This document shows positions 42,501 to 56,436 of a DNA stretch of 64,000 nt, one piece after another. The stretch comes from Sycon ciliatum (lineage: Eukaryota > Porifera > Calcarea > Leucosolenida > Sycettidae): contig NC_088650.1 of the NCBI RefSeq assembly GCF_964019385.1, positions 24,329,711-24,393,710 of the forward strand, written 5' to 3'. The translations under genes and the position numbers were made by a program. Each line of letters begins with the position of its first letter. Positions within the stretch are counted from its first letter, which is position 1. Under the pieces are notes generated by a model that saw only the letters and a program-made list of their open reading frames with translations, was not told the origin of the DNA and did no database searches.

Positions 42501-45500
42501 CACACACTAGTCATCGAATCAAGTCCATTGAAGATATCACCCGGAAGCTCGGCAATTTGATTCTCAAATAATTGCCTGCAAAGAAGAAGCAATGAGCAAC
42601 AATGGAAGATAATCATTTGGTTTTGTTGTAGTCACAACAAGGGAGTTGGAACTGGCCATCGGTACTGCCACAGGCAACATCTAGCACGTCCGAAATTTCT
42701 TCCAAGACTTCTGCACAGCTGGAATGAAGTACCGTATTTTTCCGGTTGTAAGTCGACCTTTTACGACTAAAAATAGAAGGAGAAAGGGTGGGGGTCGACT
42801 TACAACCGGGATTCGACTTATAACCGGGAACTATCAAAATCTTACACAAAATGATCTGCCCTGCATGCATGAGTGCACCATGTGTACACATGTTTGCCAG
42901 TTTATTGTAGGGGTGAAAGGGGTGATCCGGGTAACCCGGGTACCCGTCTGTTTAGCTGCTGATCCGTCAGCAAACGAGTACCCGATAGTTGTGTAGGATT
43001 GTAGGGTACAGTATTAGAAGCTTGCTTGTACAGTTGTACAGTTCAGTGCACAGTTTTGAGTGTGTTTCCTCGTTCAATCCTGCTACATATCACGGTATCC
43101 ATTGTAGCTACGACAATTTCGACTGTTAGCATGTAGCGCAGTGATTGTGCACACTGTGCTTGTCGCGGTGTAGTGTACTTGTATGACTTCGCATATCCTC
43201 CTGGCGTGAAATCCGGAAGGCTACTGTAGCAATTGTTGCCCGAAAATCGCTCTCCTATCTGAATGCCTGCAACAGACATGTTGCGCTTACAATCCCAAGC
43301 AAATGCAACGTTTTTGGAAAAAGTATGGCGGATAAAGGGTACCCGATAACCCGCCCGTTAAGCCAGATACCCGTTTGTTACCTTAAAGGGTAACCGTTTC
43401 ACCCCTAGTTTATTGGCCTTTTTCAAGGATTGGGACGTTATACCCTCCAATAAGGAATGTTTACATGATTTGTTGATGTGTTAGTAGCAGGGAGTGGTTG
43501 GTAGTGCTTCGTTGGGTGAAAGCTTTAAAACGCAGAAATGAGACCTCGGATACGGGGGTCGACCTATAACCGGGGTCGACTTACAACCGGTAAAATACGG
43601 TAGTCTGGGATATGAGTGGTGTAATGTCTTTGATTTATGAAGAGTAAACTTCCGTGCCGTCTTCGTGCTCCGCCCGTACAACACAGCTACAACAACAGAG
43701 TTGCATAGCCAGTGGCTGGCAATGGCACAGTAACACCAGAGAAGTAGGACACTGCGAAGTGAACACCACGTTGGGCTGTGTCTGCTTTGCGCAGACTCGG
43801 ACCGAACCACCATGATTGTCACGGCTACGCACAAAGACACGTGCTTTCCAACTCTCTTATGGCCGTTGGAAAGCGTAACCTCTATTCAGGTAGTATACAG
43901 GCAAGAGCAAAGAGCAAAGTTGTTTACTCGTAAAAACCATTTCACAATGTTGCTGAAGATCATGAAGTTTGTACGACTACTGAGTTGTATAGCTTTTTTT
44001 GTCTCCAAGGAAACTCTTAGGAGATTAGAAATAGCTGGGGCTGAAAACAATGTGTCCAGGATGTGTAGGTGCCCTTTGTTGAGAGGTATACACTACATAC
44101 AGTCCATTCATTAAAAGATGAGTTTACAAATAATCTATATTGAGACTAAGTATAATTATAGCCGTACAAATTAGAAGAAAGGACCAAAATGTTACATGTT
44201 ATGTGTCCAACACCAACAATTATAAGTAAGATATTGTGTAGTCAGAAGGTGCAACAGTTAGCACAATACTGACTGATGTGTTGCTGACATTCAACGACCT
44301 GATGATAAGCTCTATCACGTCTTGGATGTGCAAACCAACAGCCTACAGATTGGAAGGTTCTAAGTTATGAAAGGGGAAAGTGAATGTGCTCAAGACGAAA
44401 ACAAGCTAAACATCACAGCTAACTAAGAATGTTATAGCTTTGACGTGATGGTGGCGAAAGACGAAGGACCACAGTACAGGACGCCGACTGCTCACTTTGA
44501 GAAGGCAAAAGGACGAACACCCAACTTAGGAGGCTCATGTTATCGGAGATAAACAAAGAGGGGAAGTTATGTAAACTCAAAGTGAGACAGACCGCACGGC
44601 ACTATCTGAGAATCTCTTTGTACTGTACTACATGGAGGATGGAACTTGTGATGGTCTGACAAACGGCAATAGCAACTAGTATCACACGATGTAAGTTTTG
44701 CCGTATGGATTCTGCCGGTTCATCAGGTGTGCAGAAAAGATTTGAATGGAGAGCCCAGGATAAAAAAACTAGAAGAATATAATCAACAAGATTACCAAAT
44801 ACGGGAGCTTGAAAGAGCCAGATTTCATCTTTTTTTATGAATGGACTGTAAGAGCTACTCTTCTGTGATACATACATCTGCATCATCCACTGAACAAATA
44901 CCTGCATCATCCACTGAACTAATCCCAGGACTATTTACTTCTATCTTCCATACAATATGTCACTGCAATGAATCCCGCTAATTGGCCGAATACCGTCGCG
45001 GGTAGATCAGTCAAAGTGTTGTCGGCAAGCGTCCTGGATTCATAATGAAACATGATTTACAACACTGAGTACCACAAAAAGGAATCTCTGTTTTTCATGC
45101 TGTGGTTCTGCAGTTGAAAATCCTTCTTCTTTTTGTGCCAATGAATCTAAGATATATTTAAAAAAAGTTAGTCTAAGGCTATGTTACTCTGGGTAATAAG
45201 TGTAAATAAGGCATATCCAAAAATCTACTTACAGAATTTGGAGTCTCCTAAGGCCATTGAACAGGCCAGTGGGCAGCACTCCGATCGAATTTCTCTGTAA
45301 GCTTCTACAATAGTCAAAGACACAAATCCACAAAAGACAGGTGATTTCGAAATTCCGTAGCGCTACATAGTATAGTAGGCATGGAACGTGTATTTGTTGT
45401 AACCCATGCCATCTCCACACTTAGACAAGATGACGAGATGATTACATTTGAAAGACTATAATTGTTAAATGACGACTACGGAAACACAACTAGACATGGA

Positions 45501-48500
45501 AAACTCAAGACGAAGACTGCTTTTCACACAACAGCAACACACGCATGCACGAACACCCACGTAAGCATGATGCACACAAAATAACGTACAACACATGCTA
45601 GTCGCAAAGAAATACGAAAACCATAATATGCAGAGATGATGACCACGACAAATTTCAAATTCAGCAAACATTGCCACACAGATACTTGGGATGAGTTACA
45701 GTAAGTAGCTGTTATAGCATAAGCACTGTACACTTACAACAAGGTAACATTTGGAGTCGACTGAAACAGGCCTTCTGGCAGGCTGGTGGTGTTGCTGCCT
45801 GACAAAATTCTGTTGGAAGCAGACAGATATCGATTCTTTCTCAGTACAATAGAAGAGTGTCGGGCAAGCCGAGGGGTTGGAATAATGCCATGATCGAGAT
45901 GCGAGAGGTGCCCTGGTAAAAGCCCCGCCATGGAGTGGTTTCCCACAGTCAAGTGAATTGTGGCCAGGCAGAAGGGGTACGTGGACGTGGCTAATGGGGA
46001 TATACCGCCTGTGGCAGTGGTTAGCGAAACTTAACCCCTCGCCCCATATCTAGGTACCACCTATGCCGCTGGGATATTCCTCGAGCACAATATTGCTCGA
46101 ACTTGAAACATGTAAAATCCCAAAAGTGAATGACCATCCAAGCACCACTGAGCTGGGTGTTAAAAAAGGTTTCACACCATGAGGCATGAAGAAACTTCAG
46201 AACATCAAAATACAGACCACTAGCATTGCTTATAAGATGGATTGGCCAATAAAATATTGTTGGCATCATGGAGTGAAAAAGAAAATACCAAACCTTACAA
46301 ACTCTACTCAGCATCAAAACTGAGGTAGAGCTGTTGGATATTGCCCCACAACAAACACAATAGCAGCACTATCAATCAATACCAACGTGACCAGCCCTGT
46401 GTGACTTACACTTGCTCTAAGTTGGGCGTTGTCGCAAAGAGGCCTTCTGGCAATGAAGATCCAATTATGCAGTCTTCAATTCTCCTGCAAGGAAGGAAGT
46501 GGAATTTTCACTATTAGAGTTGTTTGCTTTTCCAAGTAATACTATTCTAAAACCACCTATTGAATATAGCATGCTAAATCCACAGAACATCTATCTTCCC
46601 TTCTCTACAAGATTATTATGTACATGCATTTATCGTTTCTGTTTCTCATTTACCAACAGATGCGTTAACCCCATGGGTGCTCTCACTCATGGGCTACAAG
46701 CAAACTGTTTTTGTTATTACTATGACCAGGAAGAGAAGTTGCCTTAGCAGTAGAACCAAACAGCTGTGAAGCTGTGTGCCTAAGGCTCGTATAGGCAATA
46801 GTGTAACCCGTATACTCTCAGCACTCACGATTCTCAAAGCACATACTTGTAGTAATACGTAAGTTATCAGTGTTCATTGTCTCACATGGAGAAGAAGAAG
46901 AAGAAGAAGAAGAAGAAGAAGAAGAAGAAGAAGAAGAAGAAGAAGAAGAAGAAGAAGAAGAAGAAGACTAAGGCAGTGCGAGTATGCGCACAGCTATACA
47001 TGCACTCCTACGGTATACTATTTATGTGTATACAAATTACGTGTTATATAGTAGCCATGCTACAAAAGATCATCTTCTTACACTATTCTCAGCATTGTCA
47101 GGTTGTTGAGGAACACTGGTGAGAGCTGAATGACAGCGCGCTGGCCAGAAAAGTCACTACGCATGAGGAACAAAATGTGAAAAAAATCATATCAGTTACT
47201 TCACAAGAAAAATATTAATCTCCTTGCATCCTTTTTACCTGTAGATCTCCAGAGGATGACGTTTGACGTAATAAGTAACCTTACTGGGTGGGTGAATTGC
47301 ATTTTAAGTTTAAACAAATTAAGACATCAACACAGCTGAAGTCGCTGCTTCTAAGTTCAAGATATCAATACATCACAAAGAATGGTGTTATGTTTAGCTG
47401 TGGAGGGAACACTACAGTGTAACTATGCCCCTAAGTAAACACAAAATCCGAGCCAACACTACCGCCATCACAAAACCGGTCTTTAACTTCAAGGCACTCA
47501 CAATTCAGTCAGATTGGGGAAGAGACGAAAAATTCCAGGATCGATGCTTGATATCATGTTTCCAGTCAGGTCTCTGGAGAAAATAATATACAAAGACATG
47601 ATTGTGTGAGAAATTGACAAAACGTAGCTTACACCTACTACATCCTAAGAAAGTAGGACGAATAACGCTAGTTTACTAGGTGTGGTTGGTAACTGTTGTC
47701 CATCAATAAATAACCAGGATTATAAACACGACCCTTGATAGTTAGATGGTTGTTATGTGTTCTCGAAGTGAACCTCTGAGCTTTCCTACCGTCCTCATCC
47801 TATCATAGCCAACCTTCTCAGTTTGTTTTGCCATTCAGCCTATTTTTTGCCTGGACTTCTCTCCTAGGCCTTCCCAACTGTGTTTGTAGTCCACAACCAA
47901 AACCTTCAGAGTTGAAAGGATGTTGCCTCATGTCTTGCGGACACGCAACAGCCTTTTAACTCGGAAACCAACTTCATTTCCGAGTGAAAAGGCTGTTGGT
48001 GTGCATCCGCATGCCGTGGTGGAGCTAGATGCCATGTTGCTGAACACCAGTACGGTCTACTCGCCATAGGACACACATCATTGTCTATCATTGTCTCCTA
48101 TAATTAAATAGACTGAACGGCTTATCGATGGTAGACTGAACGCACCGGCAGGATTGTGTTAAAATATTTTGATGGCTAAATGCTCCACCGGCATGGCCAA
48201 TGGCATCCGTATGTGGCCTGATGATTGCATAATATTGAAATTCAGAGTAACGACAAACTGGCATTGCCCTTGTTGTTCTGTGTATCATGCTCTGCCTCCG
48301 CGGTGTTGAGCACTGTCAGCATACTGTGTGCATCATCGCTACTTAATGGCTCTAACTCAGTTATACAGAAAGGCTGAGAAAGCATTACAATCTCTCAGGA
48401 CAGGAAACTTACAGTGTTTGTACGGCTATGAAAGGTGACAATGTATCCAGCAAGGGCACTAGGTCACTCAGCCACATTGTGATGTTGTTGTTGGTAACTC

Positions 48501-51500
48501 TCCTGCAGGGTATAGAGCATACATGTGCGCAAAGCCGTGGTGGAATATCACATTTCAGATGTCCAAAAAATGTTATGTGTTATCAAGGCGAGTGCATGAA
48601 CCTATGTTCAACTAGAAACGGCAGTCACCCCCAGATTATTCCGTTTTCGATCCGCATTTGGATCCATTAAGATACGGAGCTTACACCTAGTGCAAGTCTG
48701 CGTAGCAATGCAGGTTAGATGGCCAGCAAAGGTCTGCTGTACCTGTACTGTACTCATTGGATTACAGTCATGTTATTGACTGCCCAGTACCATGAATCAC
48801 TCTCTACATAGACCATGTTGGTTCGTCAAGAGTTTTCAAATCCCCCCCCCCCCCCCCTCTACATGCACATCCGGAAGTCCTCATGTTCATTCTCTTATGT
48901 AAACTGAAAACCTGCAAATTTCATGCGAATGAATCTTCATATCTCAAAAACAGTGCATAATCTTTCCGTGCATCTTCATCATACAAATTTCGAGCCAAAC
49001 TCCTCATCTTAAGGAGCATGGAATTTGTGAGAATAGAGGCGCTACAAAATTGCATGTTCTCCATCAACAAAATCAAAACAGTAATGCACAGTTTTTAAGA
49101 CGCGCCACAATTACGAAATCCAGTTCGAAGCTATCATGTCTACTCACGCCATCGTCCATTCACACTTACCAAGTGACTAGCTTTTCAAATATACCCAGAT
49201 TATTGACTGCATCAAAGTTGGTTACTCCAGTGTTGTCGATCACACTGCAGGCACAACAAAGCGAACACGGTGGCTGTCTGCTCACAGGTACGTCCAGTCA
49301 CGTGTGGTCATCGCAGGCACAATATGCTTGCAACAGAGCCTTGTGATCTGAAGGTTACTAAATTATATTTCATGTACTGCCTTTACTGGTATCTGTCCAG
49401 AAAGGAGGCTGAGAATTCTCTTCGATAATATAAACACTCAGAGTGCTGCACTGCTCCAAGAGTGCCAACAGCCCTGCAACACACAGCATGTACAGCCCAT
49501 TCACACATCAAGGAGAGAGGGAAGCACTCTGAAGCAAGCGGCTCTGTTTTCATGTTCACACATAATCACCAGGTGAAAATAGGAGCTGCAGTGGATTTCC
49601 TACTCTCAATGCTCCGTGCCACAAGAACATGAAATGGCCCAATTAGTACAAGTACACCGCAATCAGGCTGTTGAATGGAAAGGCAAGCTTACAGCTCTGT
49701 CAGTAGCATATTCCTCCCAAGCGGGATTGTGTTGGACGTCAAGAGGGGACTATTGTTAATCGTGCTGCAGGAAACAGAACAAATGCACTTGTGTTGTGTG
49801 CATCTAGGAGTTTTGCACCAATACCACCGATGTGTGTGTGAGCAGTTTTAACATTCACGGTGGACAATAAGAACGACACATTAGAAAGAACCGTTTCCCT
49901 GCAACTGGCCATTGAATTTGCTACAAAACATCATAATACATAACAGAGTGTGCACAGAGAAGGAGACAATAGAATTCAGCACTCTTAAGGCCATTGCATG
50001 AAACCTTTATTGAACATAAACACATTTTAATGTAGCATTATGAATTTGACGGCTCTGTTATAAATATCTCACCCGCCCTCCGTCCCACCTGTAACTCTCA
50101 TTGTTCATTTCACATGGTACATCCTGAGATTAACAAATTGATTGCATAAATTATTGGTATGGTGTTGACATCACAAACGAAATGGATGTACCACAAGAGG
50201 TGGGTTCCATGTTCATTCAGTACATACCGTAGCGGCTTTTCACTTACAGCGAAGAAATGTTGTCAGGGATGAAGATCAGAGGTTCAGTTAGACCCGAACA
50301 TATTGCAGCAACGTCGCCATCAGGCAATACGTCACATGTGCACTGATCCGGGCAGATAGCTGTTAAAACACGGCCAAGATGAAATACAATGCAACAACTT
50401 CAAGCATAGAGATGTGTATGGAAAGCATACGATGATGAGGTCCATCAGCAAAAATTCTTTCACATTTGTCTGCATCAATTTACTGCACATCCCAGGAAAC
50501 TCCCTTCTCCACAGCGGCCGTGACTGACATTATTTGTTCAATGATCTGTATCCCTAGCAGTTAGGCTAGGCTAGGGTAAGTGTATAGGATTGGATCTTCT
50601 CCCCACTACCTATATACCTCACATACAGATATAGATGATTGAATGTTTATCATCTCCAGAAGCCGGTTTATCAGTGAATCCTAACCTTCTCAGATTGCAC
50701 ATTCCCCTCATCAGCCATTGCTCCTTTCTCATACAACAGACATTTGCTTTGTGATGAACAGAAACTGATCCATTAGTCATGCTGCTATATGTCTTGATCA
50801 ACGCATCTCACCCTGTAATCAATGTATCTCAACACCATATTCCCAATGACACATCATAGTCCAGGGAAAATGGCCGGGTCATGCTGCGATCAATTCACAG
50901 CTACCATCCGGATTACGCATTAGCCCAGTGTAGTTGCAAAAGGCCAGGAAAGCCACAGGTACATACCAGTTTCGCAGAAGCGGCCGACAGTGCCATTTCT
51001 GCAGACACAGGTGACATTTCCTGCTGGTCCATCAATGCACATGGCCGTGTTAGGCGATGTGCACGGATTGGTAGATTCCATACATTCATCTCTGATATCT
51101 ACAGCCAAAGGACACACAACATCAGATTTGCACAAAGCCAAGATCTTTCCCTGGTGGATGAAGAAAAGGAGTTACTGAAAACAGTGTGGGAAGTAGTCAA
51201 CGCTGCATCGTACCACTCCCTTACTGTCTACTCATTCCAGTGTAAAGGAAAAGGACTTGCGTTGGGAGACAAGTACTTCTACCAATGTTGTAGCTAAACA
51301 GTGCTATGCTACTGGGGGCTGGAGTCTGACAAGTTAGGAATGTATTTGAATGCAAAGTGCCACTGCCATTCTGCAATAAAGAGGTGTTATCAATTTTCGT
51401 CTGATGATTTATTCAGTTCGTGAAACTCAAAGTTACGAAACCGCAACTGCTCGTTCTTCTGTCTGAGGTGTTATGATACGATGTCATGTATCGAAACACT

Positions 51501-53545
51501 AAGATCAATATGCAGCCCTTTCAAATATTGTTACCTTGATGGAACAACGCAAATGAATTATAGATTTGAACAACTGTAGCCATCTCAGCGACACGACCCC
51601 CCCCCCCCCCCAGGTGTACCATTTCCAGTGTACCTTCTTCGCAAAACTGTCCAGTCAGTCCTTGGGAACAGGCGCACATGAACGATCCATTGGTGTTGAA
51701 ACAGGGCTGATCAAAGGAGCATGGCGCTGAGGCGCACTCATTGATATCTTGTGAGCAAAGAACATAAACAAAATATTGAAAAGGGATTGGCAACAATGCG
51801 CATTTTTACCTCAAATTTGGAAGTTGCAGGAAGTCTATGGACTATGCAGCACGTGATCCTCAACTTCTGATCCCAAACGAGGTCTAGGCCAGCTATACCA
51901 TACTATGAGAGTCCACACAATCGACTTGCCTCGCAGGTGAATGTCTCATGGATCTCAACAGCGGGACCACATCATGTCACGTTCCAACTAACCCATGCCA
52001 TCGCTCTACTAGCTACAACTCGCTGGCCGTTTGCCCAGCATTTCAAGCATTCCATGATATGCGGCCTGTGATAAACAAAAACAATTTCATGGTTTGCGTC
52101 AGACTCGGCTAGAGACCGAGTTTTCTGCATCCGTAGGAACACCACCACCCTTCAAGGATCAAGGCGCAGATGCAGCTCCTAAAGCGGTGGGAGGAGAGTA
52201 GATCAGCTCACCAGCAAGTGGTCAAAGACCGAAAATCCCACTCACTGCATGCATGTGGCCTGTGATGCTACAGTGAAACCTGTCTAACACGACCGCACAA
52301 GGGACTTTCAAAATGTGGTCTCTGTCACCAGGTGGTCGCCTTATCCAGGGTCAATTGACTGGAAATAGCACCCATTGGTCCTGGTTGCAGTGGTATTCTA
52401 GAACAGGTGGTCGCCTTATCCGAGTGGTCGCCTTGACAGGTTTTACTGTACATTATAAAAGAGGTTTCACGGTACTCCCACGTTCGCAACTCACCATCAC
52501 ATGTGAAGCCATCTCCGGTGAATCCTTGGTTACACGTACAAATGAACGAACCAGGAAAGTTTGCACATCGCGCTTCGTCATTGCATGGGGATGGAGTGCA
52601 CTCGTCAATGTCTGAACGTAACACAACACAACCCAATATGCTAAACAAATCAATGGTTAACAATAATCCTAGAGCAGCACTATGATATTCACATCAACAG
52701 CAAACACAGCTTACACAACCTACAGCACAGGACATAGGCCATAGACGCCCAAGACTATTAGATGACTCGGAAATTTAGTTGAATTCTCTTCAATGGGATT
52801 AGGTCAAGTTCAAATTTAAACAGAATGGTGTACAGAATTCCTTTGTATCTACAAGAAGTATTTAAAGGGGGCAAAGGATACATTAGACTTGCTCTGGGAA
52901 ATACATACCTGTGCACGCATTGCCAAAGTCACCACCCTCAAATCCAGGCAAACACTCGCAGAAATATGATGCAACTGTGTTCTGACATGGACCTGTCGTA
53001 GACAAGCAGCTATGCAGGCCCGCTATGCATTCATCGACATCTGGTACAGACACAAGGAGAAAGCCATTCTGTGATAATGTGATATGCTATGTGCTGGAAA
53101 AACTGACAGTGTCAATGACAACAACAGTGATGACAGCAGTAGCAACAACAATCTGATCTGGCATGGATTTCGTGGCTGAAAAGCAACGGACATAGCTGGC
53201 TGCAAGACTTAGAAGCTAAAAGTGATGGACAAGTGAGGTAAGTCTATTTTACGCCACAACATTCACAGGTCTAAAGTCAGGAGTTGGGGCCGCGTGACGA
53301 CTATTCGGTTCCAGGGAAATATAATATTATAGCATCTTAGTGCCCTCGTAATCCATGAAAGTGATACGAGCATAGATTAGACTTATTGAAACCTTTTGTC
53401 ATGATCTGTGGATGTGGGGAGTGGGTCCTATACAGAGTGAGAGAGGGAGACAAAGATAGAGATAGAAAGATAGACAGCAATGGAAAGATGAAAATAGAGA
53501 GAGAGAGAGAGAAAGATAGAGAGCAATGGAAAAATAGAGAGAGAT

Positions 53546-53606
<61 letters not shown>

Positions 53607-56396
53607 TGGATGGATAGATTGCAAGAGAAGAAGCCAAAAAAAAGAAATCAAACGCATCATCAATCCTCACCTGCGCAGATTTCGCCGTTCCCTTCGAATC
53701 CCGTCGGGCACACACCGGAGCAACCTAGTGGACCTTCATGGTCAAATCAGAAAGTTAAAAACAAGATGTTGGAATGATTGATGCACTCATATATCAACCA
53801 CTCCACCCAATCAAGCAATGCACTTACAAATCCAAAAATGGAGACCGAGACATACCTCTGACCCTAGTTCCTTCCTATGAATTGTATCGCTCAGATATAT
53901 ATTTTTAATATTTAGATGAACAATTGATTCAAATTTCCACCGCACACAGCCTCACCAAGTCCTTAGCTACACAAAATAAAAATATACACCTCTCCAAAAA
54001 CGTCAAATTCTTTCCAAATGTTTGCCCAAAAGAGCATCTTCAGCGAAAGATGAACAACACCATTAATTCGGGTGGATGATTTCTGCAATTTCATTTATAG
54101 CAGCTGGGTGAGCAACCCAATATCAAAAACCAGTAATTCACGGTCAAGACGATGTACAACAGGTAGCTGAAATGACGGACTTAAATGAAGTACACAAAGG
54201 CACACAATGAAAACCTTGGCAAATAAAAAATTAATGAAAAATAAATAAAATAAATGAAGTAGGAATCTCAGAAAAATATATCATAGCTCTATACCAGTGT
54301 TCACTTCAAAACATAGCTCACCTGGGTCGACAATAACTCGGATAGTATTGGATGCCATCCCTGTGCTTATTTGACAACTGTAGTTTGTATCTGACAGCGA
54401 TGTGGCAGCCACCGCAAGCGTTGTGGTTATTTCGGCAGAAACGGGTGAGGGCGGAGAGCCGGCAATGAATTGAGTCCAGCTCGGAGTTGAGCCAGAGGCA
54501 GTCAGGTTGCTGGATATGCATGATATTGGGAACTGCCGGAAGCTGCGGGCAGCATGGGTGATCTGCAGCGGGGATGCACGTAGATCACCTGCACATGAAG
54601 AAACACACATACACAGTTTCTGGCCAACTCTGAACATTGATTCAATCATCAGTCTCAACAGCAATGCCATTATTTTCGTCGAGCACAAAAAGACCTATAC
54701 TATAGTGCCCAGTTTCCCACTCTTTCAAACTGCCGCAGTGTGCTTAGTTTCCTCTCAATAAGCCCATTGCGTAATGACGTAATTTGTACATTTGTACGTT
54801 AAACACTGCACAGAGCCACCTGGTCATGGTCGTCTGGGGTGTTGAACAGTGCATTCCTCATCCCAGCGTACTCAGACGCATTACTCATACCTTCCATATT
54901 TGGCAATGCGCACTGGGGGCGTATGGCTGGCGCTGTTATGAAACTGGCTCGCATTAAATAGATACTGAAGGTGTTTTGTTAGCAAGGAAGATACCTCAAA
55001 TCCCTTGTTCTTATAGACTATGGTGTTAGTTCAAACAGAAATTGAAACAAGATGCTCAAGAAAATTCTACCCTGAGCAGTAGGTCACATGTCAAGAGTGT
55101 AGATGCAAGACACGACAAGTGCCAAATTTTAGAAATTGAGATTTTGAGCTCGGTGTACAGTAATCAACAGGCCTTTAAAAATACACAAGAACTATTTCAA
55201 AACTGGTGCCCATTTTTGTATTTTGACATAAACCCCACCTAAATTGGATTCCTTTTGGTCAATATCCGGAAAGTGATGAAACGGATATATGTTGCGTTTT
55301 GGATCTGAACTCTTCATTTTCTCCAAGGACTAATCAAAGCATGGCCAGCAATCGAGGACATCTGAGAGTTGTAATTTTTGTACTCCTCCGAGGTGTGATT
55401 TTTGGCGTGCTGGGCAGAGCACAAGGAAGCCATCTGCAAAAAAACTGCAGAAAATGGTTGTTGTTTGATCCTTTGGTGTAATCTTTGTTTCTAGTCGAAG
55501 CTAGTTGCTGTTTGGAGCAGAAACGCTGAAATTGACTATTTTCTGCATGTACTCATACATGTACTCATGTACTCAGGCATGCAGTCTCGCTCGTATTTTA
55601 GCTCTTTTTCTGGAATGGATGCTGCTCTGCGCCCCTTGGTGAACATTTCCTGCGCTCGTGGAGCAGCTGAAAAGGACCACTGGTATGTCTGGTTCCTGGT
55701 TTGAAAGTGGAGAGTCGACTTTTGTGCCTTGAAAAAGGAGTAGAGAGCGATAAAGGTACGTCTCTGGCTTATTTTTTAGTGCTCCTCGTACATTTTTGAT
55801 CGTGATAGAAATTCTCAGACCAAAGTCAGACCAAAGTCAGCGCGATGATGGCCGTACAGTTTTCTTGTGGATTTTTTAGTTGTTTCATCTCGTATCTATG
55901 TCAGTATCGTGATGGTGAAGTGGAGAGGGTGATTTTCTTCCTCTAGGCTTCGTTCGGCCGACTTTGCTTCGTCCTCGTTGAAAAGTGATCCTGAAAAAAA
56001 GGTCGATTCGCAAAATTATGTTGATTTTCAATGTACGTGATGACATGCGATTGCTGGCTATGGACTAGAACATTGCAAGTCACTCGTACTTACAATCAAG
56101 AGGTTCTGTTGTCAAGGCAGGAGAGAACGTCTGGACCTGTAGGAGTCTGATTTCTGCCAGAGCACAGCCACGATCAGCCAAGAGCGGACTAGGCAGGGTC
56201 AGAGAGCTGCACCATAAAGACAAACACAGTACAAACATGAAATTGCATTCTTCAATGAGTTTTTAGCAGTCTCACAACTAAAATGCTTTGAGTGTGTGCG
56301 TGTGTGTGCGCGCGTGTGTGCGTGTGTATGCATGTGTGTGTGTGCGTGTGTGTGCATGTGTGCGTATGTGCGTGTGTGCATGTGTGCGTGTGTGTT

Positions 56397-56436
<40 letters not shown>

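Larger units (their letters stand above)
34127..50359 (-). other. Module B: LRRNT - 12 or 13 LRR - LRRCT - split Ig - EGF fragment - 2 EGF
   Basis: Twenty exons, 617 codons (593 if the doubtful LRR at 44962 is skipped). The Ig is split by a phase 1 intron, the LRRCT has the usual DxCxC pattern, and the third LRR exon is 90 nt. All three traits recur in module D, which marks B and D as paralogous modules. The second Ig exon contains a stretch of basic residues (RRRKR). Confidence 0.75.

Noticed and set aside
49371-49480. Exon-like stretch after TGTTGCAG ([13 protein letters not shown])
   Set aside because: No LRR consensus and no donor in phase 2.
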